64,000 nucleotides of DNA, taken from the NCBI GenBank assembly GCA_949752795.1, contig OX457063.1:73167771-73231770 (forward strand), written 5' to 3'. A model generated the notes under the pieces. It had not been told where the DNA came from and did no database searches. It saw only the letters and a program-made list of their open reading frames with translations. The DNA is from Hyperoodon ampullatus (lineage: Eukaryota; Chordata; Mammalia; Artiodactyla; Ziphiidae). Shown here in pieces: positions 22,866-35,459 of the stretch (position 1 is its first letter; the number at the start of each line of letters is the position of its first letter). The translations under genes and the position numbers were made by a program.

Positions 22866-23819
22866 TCAGGGACCCACGGCATCTAAGGTCTCCTTCCCTC
22901 CCTCAACTCTACTGCAAGTTCTAAAAGGAGTCCTTCATGCAGCAGCAGCACTGTTGATCTGTGCCTTAATACCTGGTCTCCTCACAGGTGATCTTTTGTT
23001 TCCTAGCCATGCTTCCTCCTAAACCCTTTTGAGCCCAAGGGTCAAGGATGGTCTCTCAGATCCTAACACCAGCTTCCTTTTCCATTCCTGCTTACATATG
23101 ACCACTGACTCCCTGACCCTTGGCTTGAGATCCAGCTGATCCCCACCTCGGTATTTGTACCACCCATTTTAAAGTTAGTGCTCTGCCTATATGCTCTGTC
23201 AACATCTCCTTCTTGACACTGTTTCTTCTTTGTAACATGAAATAAACCGCTGGTATTTTTGTTCATATGGTGACTTTTGAAAATTAGTTTTGAGGCAACT
23301 TAAGCAGAACTGATCCCAACAAGGAAGAATAATGTGAAAGAAAGAGAGCAGTCATGAAGGAACCTGGGCTAAGGTCCTGACCCTGTCACCAAGCCAGTGC
23401 ATGATGTTTCAGAATTTACAAACCCTCTGGTCCCCAAATGAGAGAGCTGAGCTAGACTATAATTTCTTAAATATGATACGAGCATATCGCTTTTACTTCT
23501 ATAGTCACAGTGTATCACTGGGAGGTATTACCTGCTATCCCCCGAAAAATGGGACTGAACCCTACAGGAAATTTAAATGTCACAGGAGAAAAAAATACAC
23601 AATTAAGGTGAAGCAGATTTTCCTAAAGTACTATCTGCACACCCTCATGGGATTTCACAGCAAGGAAATTAAACTTTGCTTCTCCCTGTTAGAATAAACT
23701 TATTGGATAATGGGACAGGATGTGTCATATCAATAACATGCTTCGTACTTCATCATTAGATCTCACCAAGATTAAGGACGTAGAAAACAACCTTGCTCTG
23801 AGGTTCTCAATGAATCTTT
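22866..23819. other. Unassigned spacer
   Basis: No gene recognised. The part around 22870-23260, with cccaagggtcaaggatggtc and aataaaccgctggtattttt, has an old-LTR feel but cannot be assigned. Confidence 0.3.
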
Positions 23820-24089
23820 GGTAAATTTTGTTTGTTTGTTTGTTTTTTGTTTTTTGGTTTTTTTTTTTTTTTTTTTTTTTTTTGCGGTACGCGGGCCTCT
23901 CACTGTTGTGGCCTCTCCCGTTGCAGAGCACAGGCTCCAGACGCGCAGGCTCAGTGGCCATGGCTCACTGGCCCAACCGCTCCGTGGCATGTGGGATCTT
24001 CCCAGACAGGGGCATGAACCCATGTCCCCTGCTTCGGCAGGCAGACTCTCAACCACTGCGCCACCAGGGAAGCCAGGTAACTTTGTTTT
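23820..24089 (-). mobile_element. CHR-family SINE, GC-rich form, with target duplication
   Basis: Reverse copy with a long T-rich tail (23834-23883) grading into GTTT repeats, then tgcggtacgcgggcctctca, ending gccaccagggaagcc. The approximate duplication is ggtaaattttgttt (23820-23833) against ggtaactttgtttt (24076-24089). Frames of 60-118 aa read through it on both strands and are spurious. Confidence 0.9.
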
Positions 24090-26299
24090 ATCCCATTTCT
24101 GACCATCTGTGTTATTCATAACATTCAACTTTCCACAACTATATAGACTAAAGTATAAATTCTTTAAAAAATTATTTTCAAGATTGAAAGTTTGAAGAAA
24201 TAAATCAACTTATATTCTTCAGCTAGGGCAAAGTAGCCTTCAGAGCCTCTTGGGTAATTTCCCCACCTCTAAAAAGTTGAAGAGAACTACAGGTATTACC
24301 CAATCAAGGAAGAAAGTCTTTCTGAAAGCATATTGTCCTGTTATCTGTCCAATCTTTGAACAAAATTAATTCAACTATGTGATAGGGAAAAGAAAACTGA
24401 AAATTAAGGTTTTAAAAAATGAAGTATATAAAGAAATATTTTATCACTTTAATTTTAGATTACTTAAGAATTTCTCTATGCTCACATAATGGAAATAAAC
24501 ACAGAACTTACATTTCTTTTGATGCCTATTATGTTTGAAATTAGTCCAGCTTTAATGTTACATATCCTTAAAATTAATATACAAGCTGCTGAAACATGTG
24601 AACAGTGCTGGGATAGAACTGAATTATCTGAAGTCCATTATTGGAAGAGTAGTCTTTTGGCCTGCTCTTTTTTATTCACCTGGAGTTGTCATGTAGTTAA
24701 ATACCAATCTCACTTATTACATACAATTTGACTTAATACTTGGGCTTTTTGCATGTTTTAAAAAGCCTTATCTCTTGTTTGTGTCAGGACTGTGGACATA
24801 AGTGTCAAGAAAAAGAGACTCTTTTCTTTTGAAATGTGCTTCTGATCATAAGCATCTTGATCAACTTAAGGGTAATTATCTTCACATTGATATTTGAACT
24901 CCAGTCCTGAGAACTTCAGGAAGAGTTAGTTTTCACTTTCATTCTTCAATTGTCCAAGACCTGGAAAGAGATTCCCAAAGACCTGCTCAGTCATTCTGCA
25001 AAAAGATAATTCCAGAAGACTTCAGTCTGCTTTAAAAATATCAAATTCATTCTCAAATGAAAATTTTCATTTGAGGAAATCTAAAAAATAAATTACAGAC
25101 TTAAAAGTAGTGAAACAACAGAAATCATAATACTGATTTGACTGCTTACGTTTTTGCATTTTATTGCCAGATTGCTTTATAACCACATCTGTTTTATTTA
25201 AAGGATTTCCATACATATGGTCAAATTTCTTGCTTTCTCTCCAAATGTACATTTCCAGGAGACCTAAGCAGGAGTTTATAAACATAGCTACACATCAGAA
25301 TCCATGAAAGATTTTTAAAATAGATTTTAGAGGCCCATCCCATATTTACAGACTCAAGCATTTGCAGATCACTCTCTAGAATATCTCTAATGGGATATTC
25401 TTATACTTGAATACATTTAAAAACTGAATCATCTTTTTCACACCTAATTATAATTCTCTTTATATTCTCCTATCTTATCAAAGATACCATTGATCCCTGG
25501 TTTGGGGAAATTCATTATATTGGTACCCATCTTCTTCTCATCTGTTTCTAACTGATCTCAAAATCTAAATCATTATAACTTATTGAATGTTTTATCTTTC
25601 TACAGTCATGAGTAATCTGCTTCTGTTTCAAACAAATCAAAAACCAAACTAACCAAACAAAATATTACATAAGATCCATAGTGACAGTGAATCCCAAGAT
25701 TCTGGTCAGAAATTAGAAGAAACATGGGAAGTTCTCTTGAGTAGATATGGAGATCTAGTTCAAAGCAGCAAGGCTATCTTTAATATCTCAAATAGATGCC
25801 TGCAGCCAGGCTCCTGTCACAGTTTCTTCACACATATGCGCACATGTGTGCACAATCAAAGATGGCACAAAGACAAAGTTCTCCAACCCTTGGCCTTAGC
25901 TCCATCTTTGTGTTCCAATACTTACATGCATCACTGAGATAGCAACAAGCATTTAAATATGAGCTGTAAAAGGTTTTCAATATTATTTAAGGAAAGAGGG
26001 AGGAGATCCAGGAGAAAGCCATTCTCCCTATTTCTGGATAAAAATCTTACTATTTGTGGCTAAATAAGTATGGATAAGTTAAACAACAAGCAAACAAGAA
26101 ATAGTGTTCTTCAACTGGTTCTTTGCATAGTAAAAAGTGTCCATTGAACCCATAAATTGGAAGACCACAACACTTAAAAATTATTTCTTCAGGAAACAGT
26201 AAGATTCGTACCATGGCTACTTTTAAATCTCCATAAAAACAATAGAAATTAATTTCTTTGAACAAGAATTGCATGGTGAAATAACACATGGAAATGAAG
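24090..26299. other. Unassigned unique sequence
   Basis: About 2.2 kb without a recognised gene or family. A weak MER5-like resemblance near 25285-25370 was not strong enough to annotate. Confidence 0.35.
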
Positions 26300-27394
26300 A
26301 GGAAACTAGATGAGAAATATTAAACAGAAATATAGAGAGTCAAAGAGATGAGTAAGGAATATTATAAAACAAAACAGGCAGCTGCATATTTTGAAAATAT
26401 AAACAATAATGAGCAGAATCAATAAAAGAGGTAAAAGAAATGAGCTGAAGATTTTGGAAGCCAATCAGTGAAGAATAAACACACAGATGGTTTTTTTGTT
26501 TGTTTTTGGCATAGATCAAAACAAATAAAACAAGTTATATTCAAAGATAAAAGAAAATTTCCCTGAACTTAAAATGCACACCAAACAGCAGAAAATGTTA
26601 ATAGCAATAGTTAACTAGGTCTTGATAAAATTATTGAATATTAAAGACACATTTTTATATTAAATGTTAAGAAAACACCCAGTATGAATGAACAAAGTTA
26701 CTCAGACAATGAAAAATTTAACCTTTTAGATTAGTCATTAGAACACCAACTGCCATAGGATGACATATAAGGAATTCTGAGTTAAATAGATTTCGACCCA
26801 AATATTCCTTACTCAGTTTAGTTGATTAACCATTCATTAACACATATAAAGGGGAAAAAAAGATACACCTGTAGAAACACATTACAGAAATTTAGTAGTG
26901 GTAGGAAATTTAAATATACTGGATTCATTCTTGACATATCAAACATATATAGAGGATTTGAATAATATAATAATATGATTTATTGATTAGCTATGCCAAA
27001 CGGTTATGTCTGAAAAATAAAATGTATGCTTTCTTTTCAAACACCTACGGGAGTTATTTTTAAAATTGATTATCTACTAGATCTTTTAAAAATCTCAATA
27101 TATTAAAAAAGAAGCACAAGTCCAGCACACTAATTTCCACTAAGTCCATGAAATAAAACTAAAACTTAATAACAAAGCAAGAAAAATACAATATGACCTC
27201 TTAGGAATTAAAAAATACTGTTAAAATAACATTTGAATAAAAGGATTCAAAGGATATCAAAGCCATCATAACAGATCATTTAGAAACTCAGGACAATGAG
27301 AAAACTATATCACAATTTATACAATGTATTCAAATCCAAAGTCACAGGAAAATTCATAACATTAAAAATATTGTACAACTACAAATAAATATAA

Positions 27395-27535
27395 GTAATT
27401 ATTATTATATAAGCATATCCAGACAATACATATTATATAACATATATATCATAACACATATTATATTACGATATATCATATAACAATATATACCAGATTA
27501 TATAATATTATACATACTAATATTTAGAGTATTCA
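27395..27535. repeat. AT-rich low-complexity tract
   Basis: Dense ATAT/TATA sequence, including acatattatataacatatat and similar units, almost lacking G and C. It lies within the old L1 remnant. Confidence 0.7.
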
Positions 27536-28098
27536 ATGTAAAGGCCATGTAAAGAATACAATAAACTTAGACACTGTAGTAGAAAAATAAATATAGATAA
27601 ATTTAAAGTTAATAGATTAGGGAAAAAACCCTAATTTATAAATTTGAGGGTAAATTTTTGAAGTGATTTTTAAAAAGTGGTAAATGTCTTGTAAGAATCC
27701 TTAGCAAAAGTGAAAAACTACAAATTTAAAATGTTACAAATTAGAAAAGGGATGTAAGTACTGTTGTTCAGAAGAACTAATATCTGTAGGTGAACACTGC
27801 AGAATTTCATAACAATAAATTTGGAAATCTCAAAAAAATGAAGAATTTTCTAAGAATATGTGTATTAGTATAATTGGCAGAATTTTAACCAAATATATTA
27901 TAACTTAAAAGGAATTTAAACAAACGGCCAAAGAACTAGTCCCAAGAAAGGAATTTGACTGAGAAAGCTTAAATACGTTCATCACACATTCAAGAATAGG
28001 TTAATTACTAGATTTTTAAACAATTTCCTGCATATGTACTAAAAAAGAAAGGTTTACCAAGTTATTCTATAAAGTCAGTATAATTCTGAATTTAATAC

Positions 28099-28476
28099 AA
28101 GAAATTTAACATGGGGGCTTCCCTCGTGGCGCAGTGGTTGAGAATACACCTGCCAATGCGGGGGACAAGGGTTCGAGCCCTGGTCTGGAAGATCCCACAT
28201 GCCACGGAGCAGCTAAGCCCGTGCGCCACAACTACTGAGCCTGTTCTCTAGAGCCCGTTAGCCACAACTACTGAAGCCTGCACACCTAGAGCCCGTGCTC
28301 CGCAACAAGAGAAGCCACTGCAGTGAGAAGCCCGCACACCACAACGAAGAGTAGCCCCCGCTCACTGCAACTAGAGAAACCTGGTGCGCAGCAACAAAGA
28401 CCCAACACAGCCAAAAATAAATAAAATAAATAAATTTATTAAAAATAAAAAAATTAAAAAGAAGAAATTTAACATG
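28099..28476 (+). mobile_element. CHR-family SINE, long form, with target duplication
   Basis: Starts near 28114 with ggggcttccctcgtggcgca and has the B box agggttcgagccctggtctg. It shows two successive ccacaactactgag-type modules (near 28217 and 28262), a cacaacgaagagtagccc block, and ends cacagccaaaaataaataaa. The 15-bp duplication aagaaatttaacatg is perfect at 28099-28113 and 28462-28476. It is about 350 bp, longer than the GC-rich subtype because of the repeated modules. Confidence 0.93.
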
Positions 28477-29023
28477 CAAAAATGTCAAATGCAGACCATT
28501 CTTATAAATATTAGCAAAAATCTAAATATTTACAAAACAAATTCATTAGTATAATATCCATTGGATATGTAAAATTTATTCTCAGGATGATAGGAGGATC
28601 AATGTTAAAAAAGTCAATACTTCCTCATATTAAGGGGTCAATAGGAAAAATACTTATTGTTAACTACACATATACCACAAATAAACTGGACAAAAATACA
28701 ATCACTATTGATTAAAAAAATAACTCTTTATAAAACAAGAGTAGAAGAATGAAGAAGATCACAACCTATCTCTATCTAAAAGACAGCATCATGCCTTAAA
28801 AAAAAATTTGTGAGGAAGACATACATGATTAGCACCACTATTATTTAACATCATCCTAGAATTGTTATCTGACGCAATTAGTCACGACCACAAAATAAGA
28901 TATAAATATTAAAAATATTGCTGTGTTATGATTTTTTATTCATATGATGGTCTATACAGAAAATCAGTTAATTAAGATGGCAAACTGTATAAAGCAAAAG
29001 GAAGCAGTAAAACATAATTACAT

Positions 29024-29344
29024 TAAAAATATGTTCTCGGACTTCCCTGGTGGCGCACTGGTTAAGAGTCCACCTGCCAATGCAGGGGACACGGGTTTGA
29101 GCCCTGGTCCGTGAGGATCCCACATACCACGGAGCAACTAAGCCCGTGTGCCACAACTACTGAAGCCCATGTGCCTAGAGCCCATGCTCCACAACAAGAG
29201 AAGCCACCGCAATGAGAAGCCTGCGCACCGCAATGAAGAGCAGCCCCCGCTCGCGGCAACTAGAGAAAGCCTGTGTACAGCAACAAAGACCCAAAACAGC
29301 CAAAATATAAATAAATTAATTAATTTTTAAAAATATATGTTCTC
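29024..29344 (+). mobile_element. CHR-family SINE, long form, with target duplication
   Basis: Starts near 29039 (ggacttccctggtggcgcac), has the B box cgggtttgagccctggtccg and the ccacaactactgaagcccat module, and ends ccaaaacagccaaaatataa. The duplication is taaaaatatgttctc (29024-29038) and taaaaatatatgttctc (29328-29344), differing by a 2-bp AT insertion. Confidence 0.9.
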
Positions 29345-29660
29345 AATCAAAATACTTATGGTGCTGGTTTGGGGGAGTGGGTAACGACAAAATCATTTTA
29401 TAAAGGAACTATTAAAACACACTTTGAAAATTGCCAGAAAATATATTAGCAAGAAAAATGATGTTGGGGGACTTGCTCTGCTAGACGTGAAAAGAAATCT
29501 GACAAATATGTCAAAATGTATATACAAGAATGATTATCTCAGTCTTACTAGTAATGATAAAAAATGAAAATAATTCAGAATTCATGAAATAAATCTTGGG
29601 AATCTATCTATGGGATATTCTATGGCCACTAAAATAGTCCATAGCTTTTGAATGGAAAAG

Positions 29661-29974
29661 ATGTCTACTTTTTACTAGTAGGTTTACAGAGTAAGTATAT
29701 TCCAGTCTGATTACCTTTTTGTAAAGATAAAATCAGCATATACGTATTATTATATGTCTGAAAGGAGAGCAAGTGTGATGAGGATAATGGACATGCTCTA
29801 TTTTCTTTTTATAGTTTCAGGTAGCCTTATACTAAGATCTTTTTAGTCTTATAACCTTAAAAACAATATTGGTATTGAAATGAGGGTAATGAAAAAGTAA
29901 TTTATCTGTTCCTCCTTTCTCCAGCTCATTTTAAAAATTCTCTTCAACATATTTCAAAAGTTCCTCTCCAGCAT
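29661..29974. other. Unassigned spacer
   Basis: No gene or repeat family recognised. Confidence 0.4.
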
Positions 29975-30165
29975 TTCTTTTTTTCTCCAGCTCTGTGGAG
30001 CTGTAATTGACATATAACACTGTGTAAGTTTAAGGTGTGCAAAGTGTTGATTTGATACAAATCAGGGTTGCAACAGGGTTAACATTGTAGCATTAGCTAA
30101 CACCTCCATCACACCACATAATTACCATTTCTTTATTGTGGTGAGAATATTTAAGATTATCTTTT
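29975..30165 (-). mobile_element. L1MA-like 3' UTR fragment
   Basis: In reverse this is an L1 3' UTR: ggagctgtaattgacatata, gtttaaggtgtgcaaagtgt, then acctccatcacaccacataa. It is short and old. Confidence 0.65.
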
Positions 30166-30525
30166 TTTTTCTTCTTTTTAAAAGCTGCTCCTGGAGCAAT
30201 ATGTCCAAGACAGAGGAAGAAAAGATCGTCCATGTACAGTTGAAAAATGATTAAACCAAATCAATCATAAATTTAAAAGAGTTAAAACCCTCTTAATGAG
30301 GCATAGTAATACCTGAATTACCACTGGTTCCCTAAAACCAGAACCAAATTGAAATAAAAACAAGACTCATCCCATTAACAATATATGTTTCACTCCCAAA
30401 GGTTTAATTGAACTATTGTTGCAATGCTGAGCTCATCTGAAAAATTAATATTCAGAATGATGTGTCAACAAGCAGGCATATTTTGAAAAACGATCTAAAA
30501 GGTCAAAAGAACGAATTATTAAAAT

Positions 30526-30762
30526 GAAAAGTCTAGGGCTTCCCTGGTGGCGCAGTGGTTGACAGTCCGCCTGCCGATGCAGGGGACACGGGTTCGTGCC
30601 CGGGTCCAGGAAGATCCCACATGCCGCGGGGCGGCTGGGCCAGTGAGCCATGGCCGCTGAGCCTGCACGTCCAGAGCCTATGCTCCGCAACGGGAGAGGC
30701 CACAGCAGTGAGAGGCCCGCATACCACAAAAAAAAAAAAAAAGAAAAAAAAGACAAGTCTAA
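30526..30762 (+). mobile_element. CHR-family SINE, GC-rich form
   Basis: Body at about 30536-30751: gggcttccctggtggcgcag, B box gggttcgtgcccgggtccag, and an A-rich tail interrupted by one G. The probable duplication is gaaaagtctag (30526-30536) against gacaagtctaa (30752-30762). Confidence 0.9.
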
Positions 30763-30779
30763 AAGAATGTTGATTGAAA

Positions 30780-31940
30780 TGTTCAAAGTTTTTTAAGTAG
30801 ATATTGTTTATATTCTGACTATAAAAGTAATATACTGTTGAAATTTGGAAAACAGAAAAAAGTTTGAAGAAGAAAAAGATTTTCATAATCTCACTGTTAT
30901 AATTGCTATTAATAGAGTAAAAGTTAATATAATATCTTTGTATGATGACAAAGGTGGTCAAAAGATATATACTTCCAGTTATAAGATAAACAAGTACTAG
31001 GGATGTGATGTGCAACATGATAAATATAATTAACACTGATCTATGTTATATATGAAAGTTGATAAGAGAGTAAATCTAAGAGTTCTCATCACAAGGAAAA
31101 AATATTTTTTCTTCTTTTTCTGTTATTTTGTATCTATAAGAGATGATAAATGTTCACTAAACTTATTGTGATCATCATTTTATGATGTATGTAAGGCAAA
31201 TTGTGCTGTACACCTTAAACTTTTACAGTGCTGGATGTCAATTATATCGCAATAAAAGTAGAAGAAAAAAAAATGTCAATTTTCCACAGATGAAATTAAT
31301 TACATTTTAATTGGTTTCTTATCAGAATTTTTTTAGAACTTTACTAAACCAATGTAGGTTAAAACAAGATGCTATTTTACATCCAGGAAATTTAAAAAAT
31401 TAAAAGATTTTGTAATATGTAGTCTTGACAAAGGTGTGAGGAAATAAATACCTACTGGTAGGAGTATAAAAAAATTTTTTTGGTGTTTTTCCTTCAGTCC
31501 TTTTTCATTTTGGAAATATTTTCCCCCAAAATTGAAATCATACTCTGCACATTGTTTGCATCTTTTTTTTTTTTACTTAATATTATATTATAAACATATC
31601 CCCAAGTCACAAAGAGTTCTTCAAACATATTGTGTTTTTTGTTTCATATTATTCCATTTTATGCATGCATGTTAATACATCTAAACATTTCCATAAAGTT
31701 GGACATCTGGGCTGTTTCTACTTTTTCAGTATTAAAAATAATACTTCAATAAACATTCAAAACATATATACATATTTTTTGTATACATTTCTAATCTTCT
31801 CCTTAGGAAAAATTCCTGGAAGTGAAATTTCACAGTAAAATAAGACATTTCATAGATTCTGGATATAACTTCTTTCCAGAAAGTTTGTACTGATATACAC
31901 TCTCACTAGGTACAAGTAAGTATGCCTGACAAAAACACTG
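30780..31940 (-). mobile_element. Ancient L1ME-type 3' region, split by an L1 3' end
   Basis: Two parts match the same old L1 3' region in reverse. At 30780-30940 are aacagaaaaaagtttgaaga and the cataatctcactgttataat block. At 31480-31940 are ttttggtgtttttccttcag, ttccataaagttggacatct, aggaaaaattcctggaagtg and ccagaaagtttgtactgata. The L1MA-like 3' end at 30945-31272 lies between them, implying nesting. Confidence 0.6.
30945..31272 (+). mobile_element. L1MA-like 3' end with polyadenylation signal
   Basis: Shows acttccagttataagataaa, agggatgtgatgtgcaacat, gagagtaaatctaagagttc, ctgtacaccttaaacttt and tcaattatatcgcaataaaa. AATAAA lies at 31251-31256, followed by an A-rich tail to about 31272. 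It is a 5'-truncated copy of about 330 bp. Confidence 0.75.
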
Positions 31941-32300
31941 GAAATTTAGCTTCTTTTTTAAAAATAGATTTTACTTCATACCAAAAGTATAGCATCCATA
32001 AAATTTTCTGTACGGTTATTCATTTCACAATAAATGGAATTTTCATAAGGGAAAGACCAAGGAATTTCTATTTCTTCCCCCCAAACAAGTAATTTCAGTT
32101 TCCCTTTGAGATAGTCCATCCTTACTATTTCTCAGATGTCAGTTTTCCCTTTTCATTGGTTTTCTCTTGCTCTGGAAATCTCTTCCAAAGTGGTTACATG
32201 ACCTCTGAACTAATTGTCATCTTTTATATATGATTCACTATTTCTTACCATCAGACACTATACCTGTACTATGTATATCTAAACCCTTGTGTTTCTTACC
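31941..32300. other. Unassigned spacer
   Basis: No gene or repeat family recognised. Confidence 0.4.
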
Positions 32301-32304
32301 AAAG

Positions 32305-32515
32305 AAAGCATCTTGACATGATAGAAAGAACATGAATTCTGCCTTGAGAAAAGAGTCCCAGGCACTCCTTTTGCACAATGCGGCTAAATTTTAGGAAGCT
32401 GAGCTTCCGTAATTCAAGGATTGTTGTGAAGATCACAAAATGATGAGAAGGTACCTAGAAACTAATATTAATTAGCTACTGAACACTGTCTTTATGTTTA
32501 TGAGGTATGAGTAAA
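32305..32515 (+). mobile_element. MIR SINE
   Basis: MIR-like: gatagaaagaacatgaattc, ctgccttgagaaaagagtcc, a ggaagctgagcttccgtaa core, then ggattgttgtgaagatcaca and gatgagaaggtacctagaaa. Confidence 0.6.
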
Positions 32516-32746
32516 AGAGCTAGAAATACTTAGTATCATTTAGAACTAAAATAATCCCCACCTATTGCATAGGTAAACTGAAAATTAAAATGTGTTGTAC
32601 TGTGAAGGTGACAGCAGCAATAACTCAAAATTCAAAATTCCTTCACTTATGTTTTTTAAAGGAATCTCTAGGAGAACAACACAAATTAAGATACTTTAAC
32701 AGGCTAGAAATTATTACTGAATCATGTACACTATTCCTGTAAAGGG

Positions 32747-32809
32747 GGTTGCCTGATTTCCTTTTTTTTTTTTTTTTTTTTTGGTGGGGTGGTTGCCTGA
32801 TTTTCTTTT
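32747..32809 (-). repeat. Duplicated 19-mer around a T tract (possible tail-only retroinsertion)
   Basis: The 19-mer ggttgcctgatttcctttt (32747-32765) recurs as ggttgcctgattttctttt (32791-32809), 18 of 19 identical. Between them is essentially only T (32762-32782) plus ggtggggt. This looks like a target-site duplication around a poly(A) tail with almost no body. Confidence 0.55.
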
Positions 32810-33619
32810 AAGTGATATACCAAACCTTCATTGGAACTGACTTTCTTTAAAAAGAAGCCTGTGCCTCTCAAATTGCTTCTAATATGACATAGGCATGTAA
32901 AAAGACACGTTTCTATATTCCACTCCAAATTCTTCTTGTTGCCTCTAAAAAGTTAGGGGATATAGTGCTTACAGTTTTTCTGTGGTGATTGGAAGACTGA
33001 AAGGAAAGAGCTATTTTCTGAGCCACACACACTGTTAAAAATCCAGTAGATTTCATCAACAATGATATTCTTAATGAATTTTAAGGGGAAAGAAAGGGAT
33101 TGTGAATAATTTTGATACCATCTTGTCTTTCACCAGTTGCTGCTAATCTTTTGAAAGCTTTTCTATTTTTGACCTACATTCATACAGACCCTGCTGTTTG
33201 ACAAAGACTGTTTTCAAGTCTGATTGACAAGAGCATTGCAGGGACTCCAAGACTTGGACATATTTCTCCTAGAAATATAAAATTCCCTTTGGATAATTAA
33301 CCACTGCCACAGGAAACTTGAAGTACCTAGAAATCTGACTTTCCAGGACAACATCACTCTACTGGAAGCATTGAGGAAACAAAGCCCTTCTCCCAGCATG
33401 CTCTTCACTGAAAACTGAAGTCAGTAGCCTGTGGGGAAGAATCAATGGATCGGTGGGACACCAGACAGCTAAGACAAACACTGGGAAACAAGATGCAATT
33501 ACTGTATGTCTAAACTAACCTCGGGCAACAAGATACTGATGGTTGAATGAACCCTGCAAACAATTTTTCTCACAAGTTTCAATCGTAAAGTGGTGGACTT
33601 ATGACCCGAATATTTCGTT
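32810..33619. other. Unassigned unique sequence
   Basis: No gene or repeat family recognised. Confidence 0.4.
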
Positions 33620-33850
33620 GCTTAAGATTCCTGCTTTATGATTCTATTTCTGACTAACTGTCCTCTAATTCCTTTCTCATCTCTCTTATGTGCAAGGTCC
33701 ACCTTAAGTGTTACCTCTTTTCTCAATGACGGCCTTCTCTGAATTCTCATTTTTGAATACCATTTAAATATGAATGGGATACTTCATCCTACTCAAATAT
33801 CGTCATAATTATTTGGAGACACCAATAGATTATGTTATCACCAGACAATA
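33620..33850 (+). mobile_element. L2 LINE 3' fragment
   Basis: L2-like blocks aggtccaccttaagtgttac, ctcttttctcaatgacggcc and ttctctgaattctc match the L2 3' region that normally reads as a leucine-rich tail. It is short and decayed. Confidence 0.55.
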
Positions 33851-34261
33851 GACAAATGAATGTTTAGTAAATCACATACCTAGGATTCTATACCATTGAG
33901 GATAAGAATGAAACTTTGAGACCGATATTCCTTATTTCATGACCTACATTACAAATGTTCCCTGGCTTCTCTCAGTAGGTTTCCAAGGAGATGTCTTATG
34001 AGGGATGGCTCTGGTTAACAAGATTCAACCTTTACAACAGAGAAATTCCTCTTTTATCATTTAAAGATATGGTTTTAAGTGAGATTTCTTTTGAAATGAA
34101 TCTTCTGCTCCAAACAAAACAAAACAAAGCAAAACTAACAAAAACCTCCAGAAGCAATCAACTATACCTCTTTTAGTAGTTTCAACTGATATTTATTTCT
34201 ATATTCCTATTCAATAGATGGGTAGTGCTATTTTTAAATTTTCAGTTTTAACTATTTTACC

Positions 34262-34620
34262 GTTCAGGGTCCAATCGGGAGACAGAAATCACAACAATTG
34301 TTTCAACAAAGAAAATTAAATATAAAGAATCGTTAACCTGGTATAAAGAATTTTTAGCTAGGTAACTGCAAAGGCAAAAAGGAAAACCAAGTTATCAAAG
34401 AGGTAGCCACTAAAAGAAGCAGCTACCAACCCTAGGTCTATGGGAACAAAGAGAAGGGGTTGGAATTGTTAGAAGTTTGGAAGAGGGACCCCAAAGTTCT
34501 GGGACTCCAATCTCGGAGGAAGAGGTGCCAGCCTACTGGTGAGCCCCTGCAATATGACTGGTTCTGTAAGTGAGGCTAAAACTACAAACTGGATTCAACT
34601 GGAGTGATATGCTGTTGCTG
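34262..34620. repeat. Probable old interspersed repeat of unnamed family
   Basis: The block tccaatcgggagacagaaat followed by aaattaaatataaagaatcg resembles a widespread mammalian repeat I cannot name with confidence. No termini were defined. Confidence 0.3.
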
Positions 34621-35122
34621 AGGTGAAGAATATTATAATATTATTTATTGTCTTCCCGCTATGTAAGAGGAAGGTTTAGTTCTCTTACATTCTCCACCCC
34701 TCCGTCCCTCTGCCTACTTCCTGACACTCCTTTCAACTCCCCCCACCCTGTACACAGCACAGACACAATATAGTTGCATCATTATCTTAGTTTAATCCAG
34801 AATTTCAATGTTTACATTACTTGATCTATGTAAATATATTCACAGCTGAGCCACCTAATGGACCATGAATTACTTATGAGTGCAAAATTTATATTCCCTG
34901 GAGTTAATAATTCCTTGGTGTTTTTTCTGTTTGCTTACTTGCTTTTCAGTGCCCCCTTCAATAATGCACCCTCTCACTCTCAGTAGACTGACTCATCAGG
35001 TGATATAACTTTTCCTTCGATGCATCCCCATGAGTCCTCCCACTCCATGTGATCAGGTTGTTCTCTCGTCTGCAGCACTGCTGTCCTCCTAGGATCTTCA
35101 ATCAGCATTGTCAACTCTCAGT
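34621..35122. other. Unassigned spacer
   Basis: No gene or repeat family recognised. Confidence 0.4.
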
Positions 35123-35123
35123 G

Positions 35124-35360
35124 TGGTTCTGCTTTTTTTTTTTTTTTTTTTTTTGCGGTACGTGGGCCTCTCACTGCTGTGGCCTTTCCCGTTGCGGAGC
35201 ACAGGCTCCGGACGCGCAGGCTCAGCGGCCATGGCTCACGGGCCCAGCCGCTCCACGGCATGTGGGATCTTCCCAGACCGGGGCATGAACCCGTGTCCCC
35301 TGCATCGGCAGGTGGACTCTCAACCACTGTGCCACCAGGGAAGCCCATGGTTCTGCTTTT
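35124..35360 (-). mobile_element. CHR-family SINE, GC-rich form, with target duplication
   Basis: Reverse copy: T tail, tgcggtacgtgggcctctca, and gccaccagggaagccc at the end. The duplication tggttctgctttt is perfect at 35124-35136 and 35348-35360. Confidence 0.93.
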
Positions 35361-35459
35361 ATATGTGGACTAGTTTTATTCCTTTTGGTTGGTTGACTCC
35401 TTTAATTTTAATGGAATACATCCTCAAATATTTCCTTAGAAAAGGAACATGGCAGGTAA

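Larger units (their letters stand above)
26300..29660 (+). mobile_element. Ancient L1M ORF2 remnant carrying two CHR SINEs
   Basis: The plus strand tracks old L1 ORF2 in order. The endonuclease-to-RT part is at 27000-27380 (aaaaatctcaatatattaaa, ccatgaaataaaactaaaac, ttagaaactcaggacaatga, ggaaaattcataacattaaa). The RT region is at 28490-28880 (attagcaaaaatctaaatat, attctcaggatgataggagg, gcaccactattatttaacat, ctagaattgttatctgacgc). A 3' ORF2 part lies near 29450-29650. It is AT-rich, with many stops and indels, and cannot encode an active protein. The 26300-26900 part is assigned less securely. Confidence 0.65.

Noticed and set aside
25285..25370. MER5-like fragment
   Set aside because: Only a short, weak resemblance (catcagaatccatgaa). 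Not enough to support a feature.
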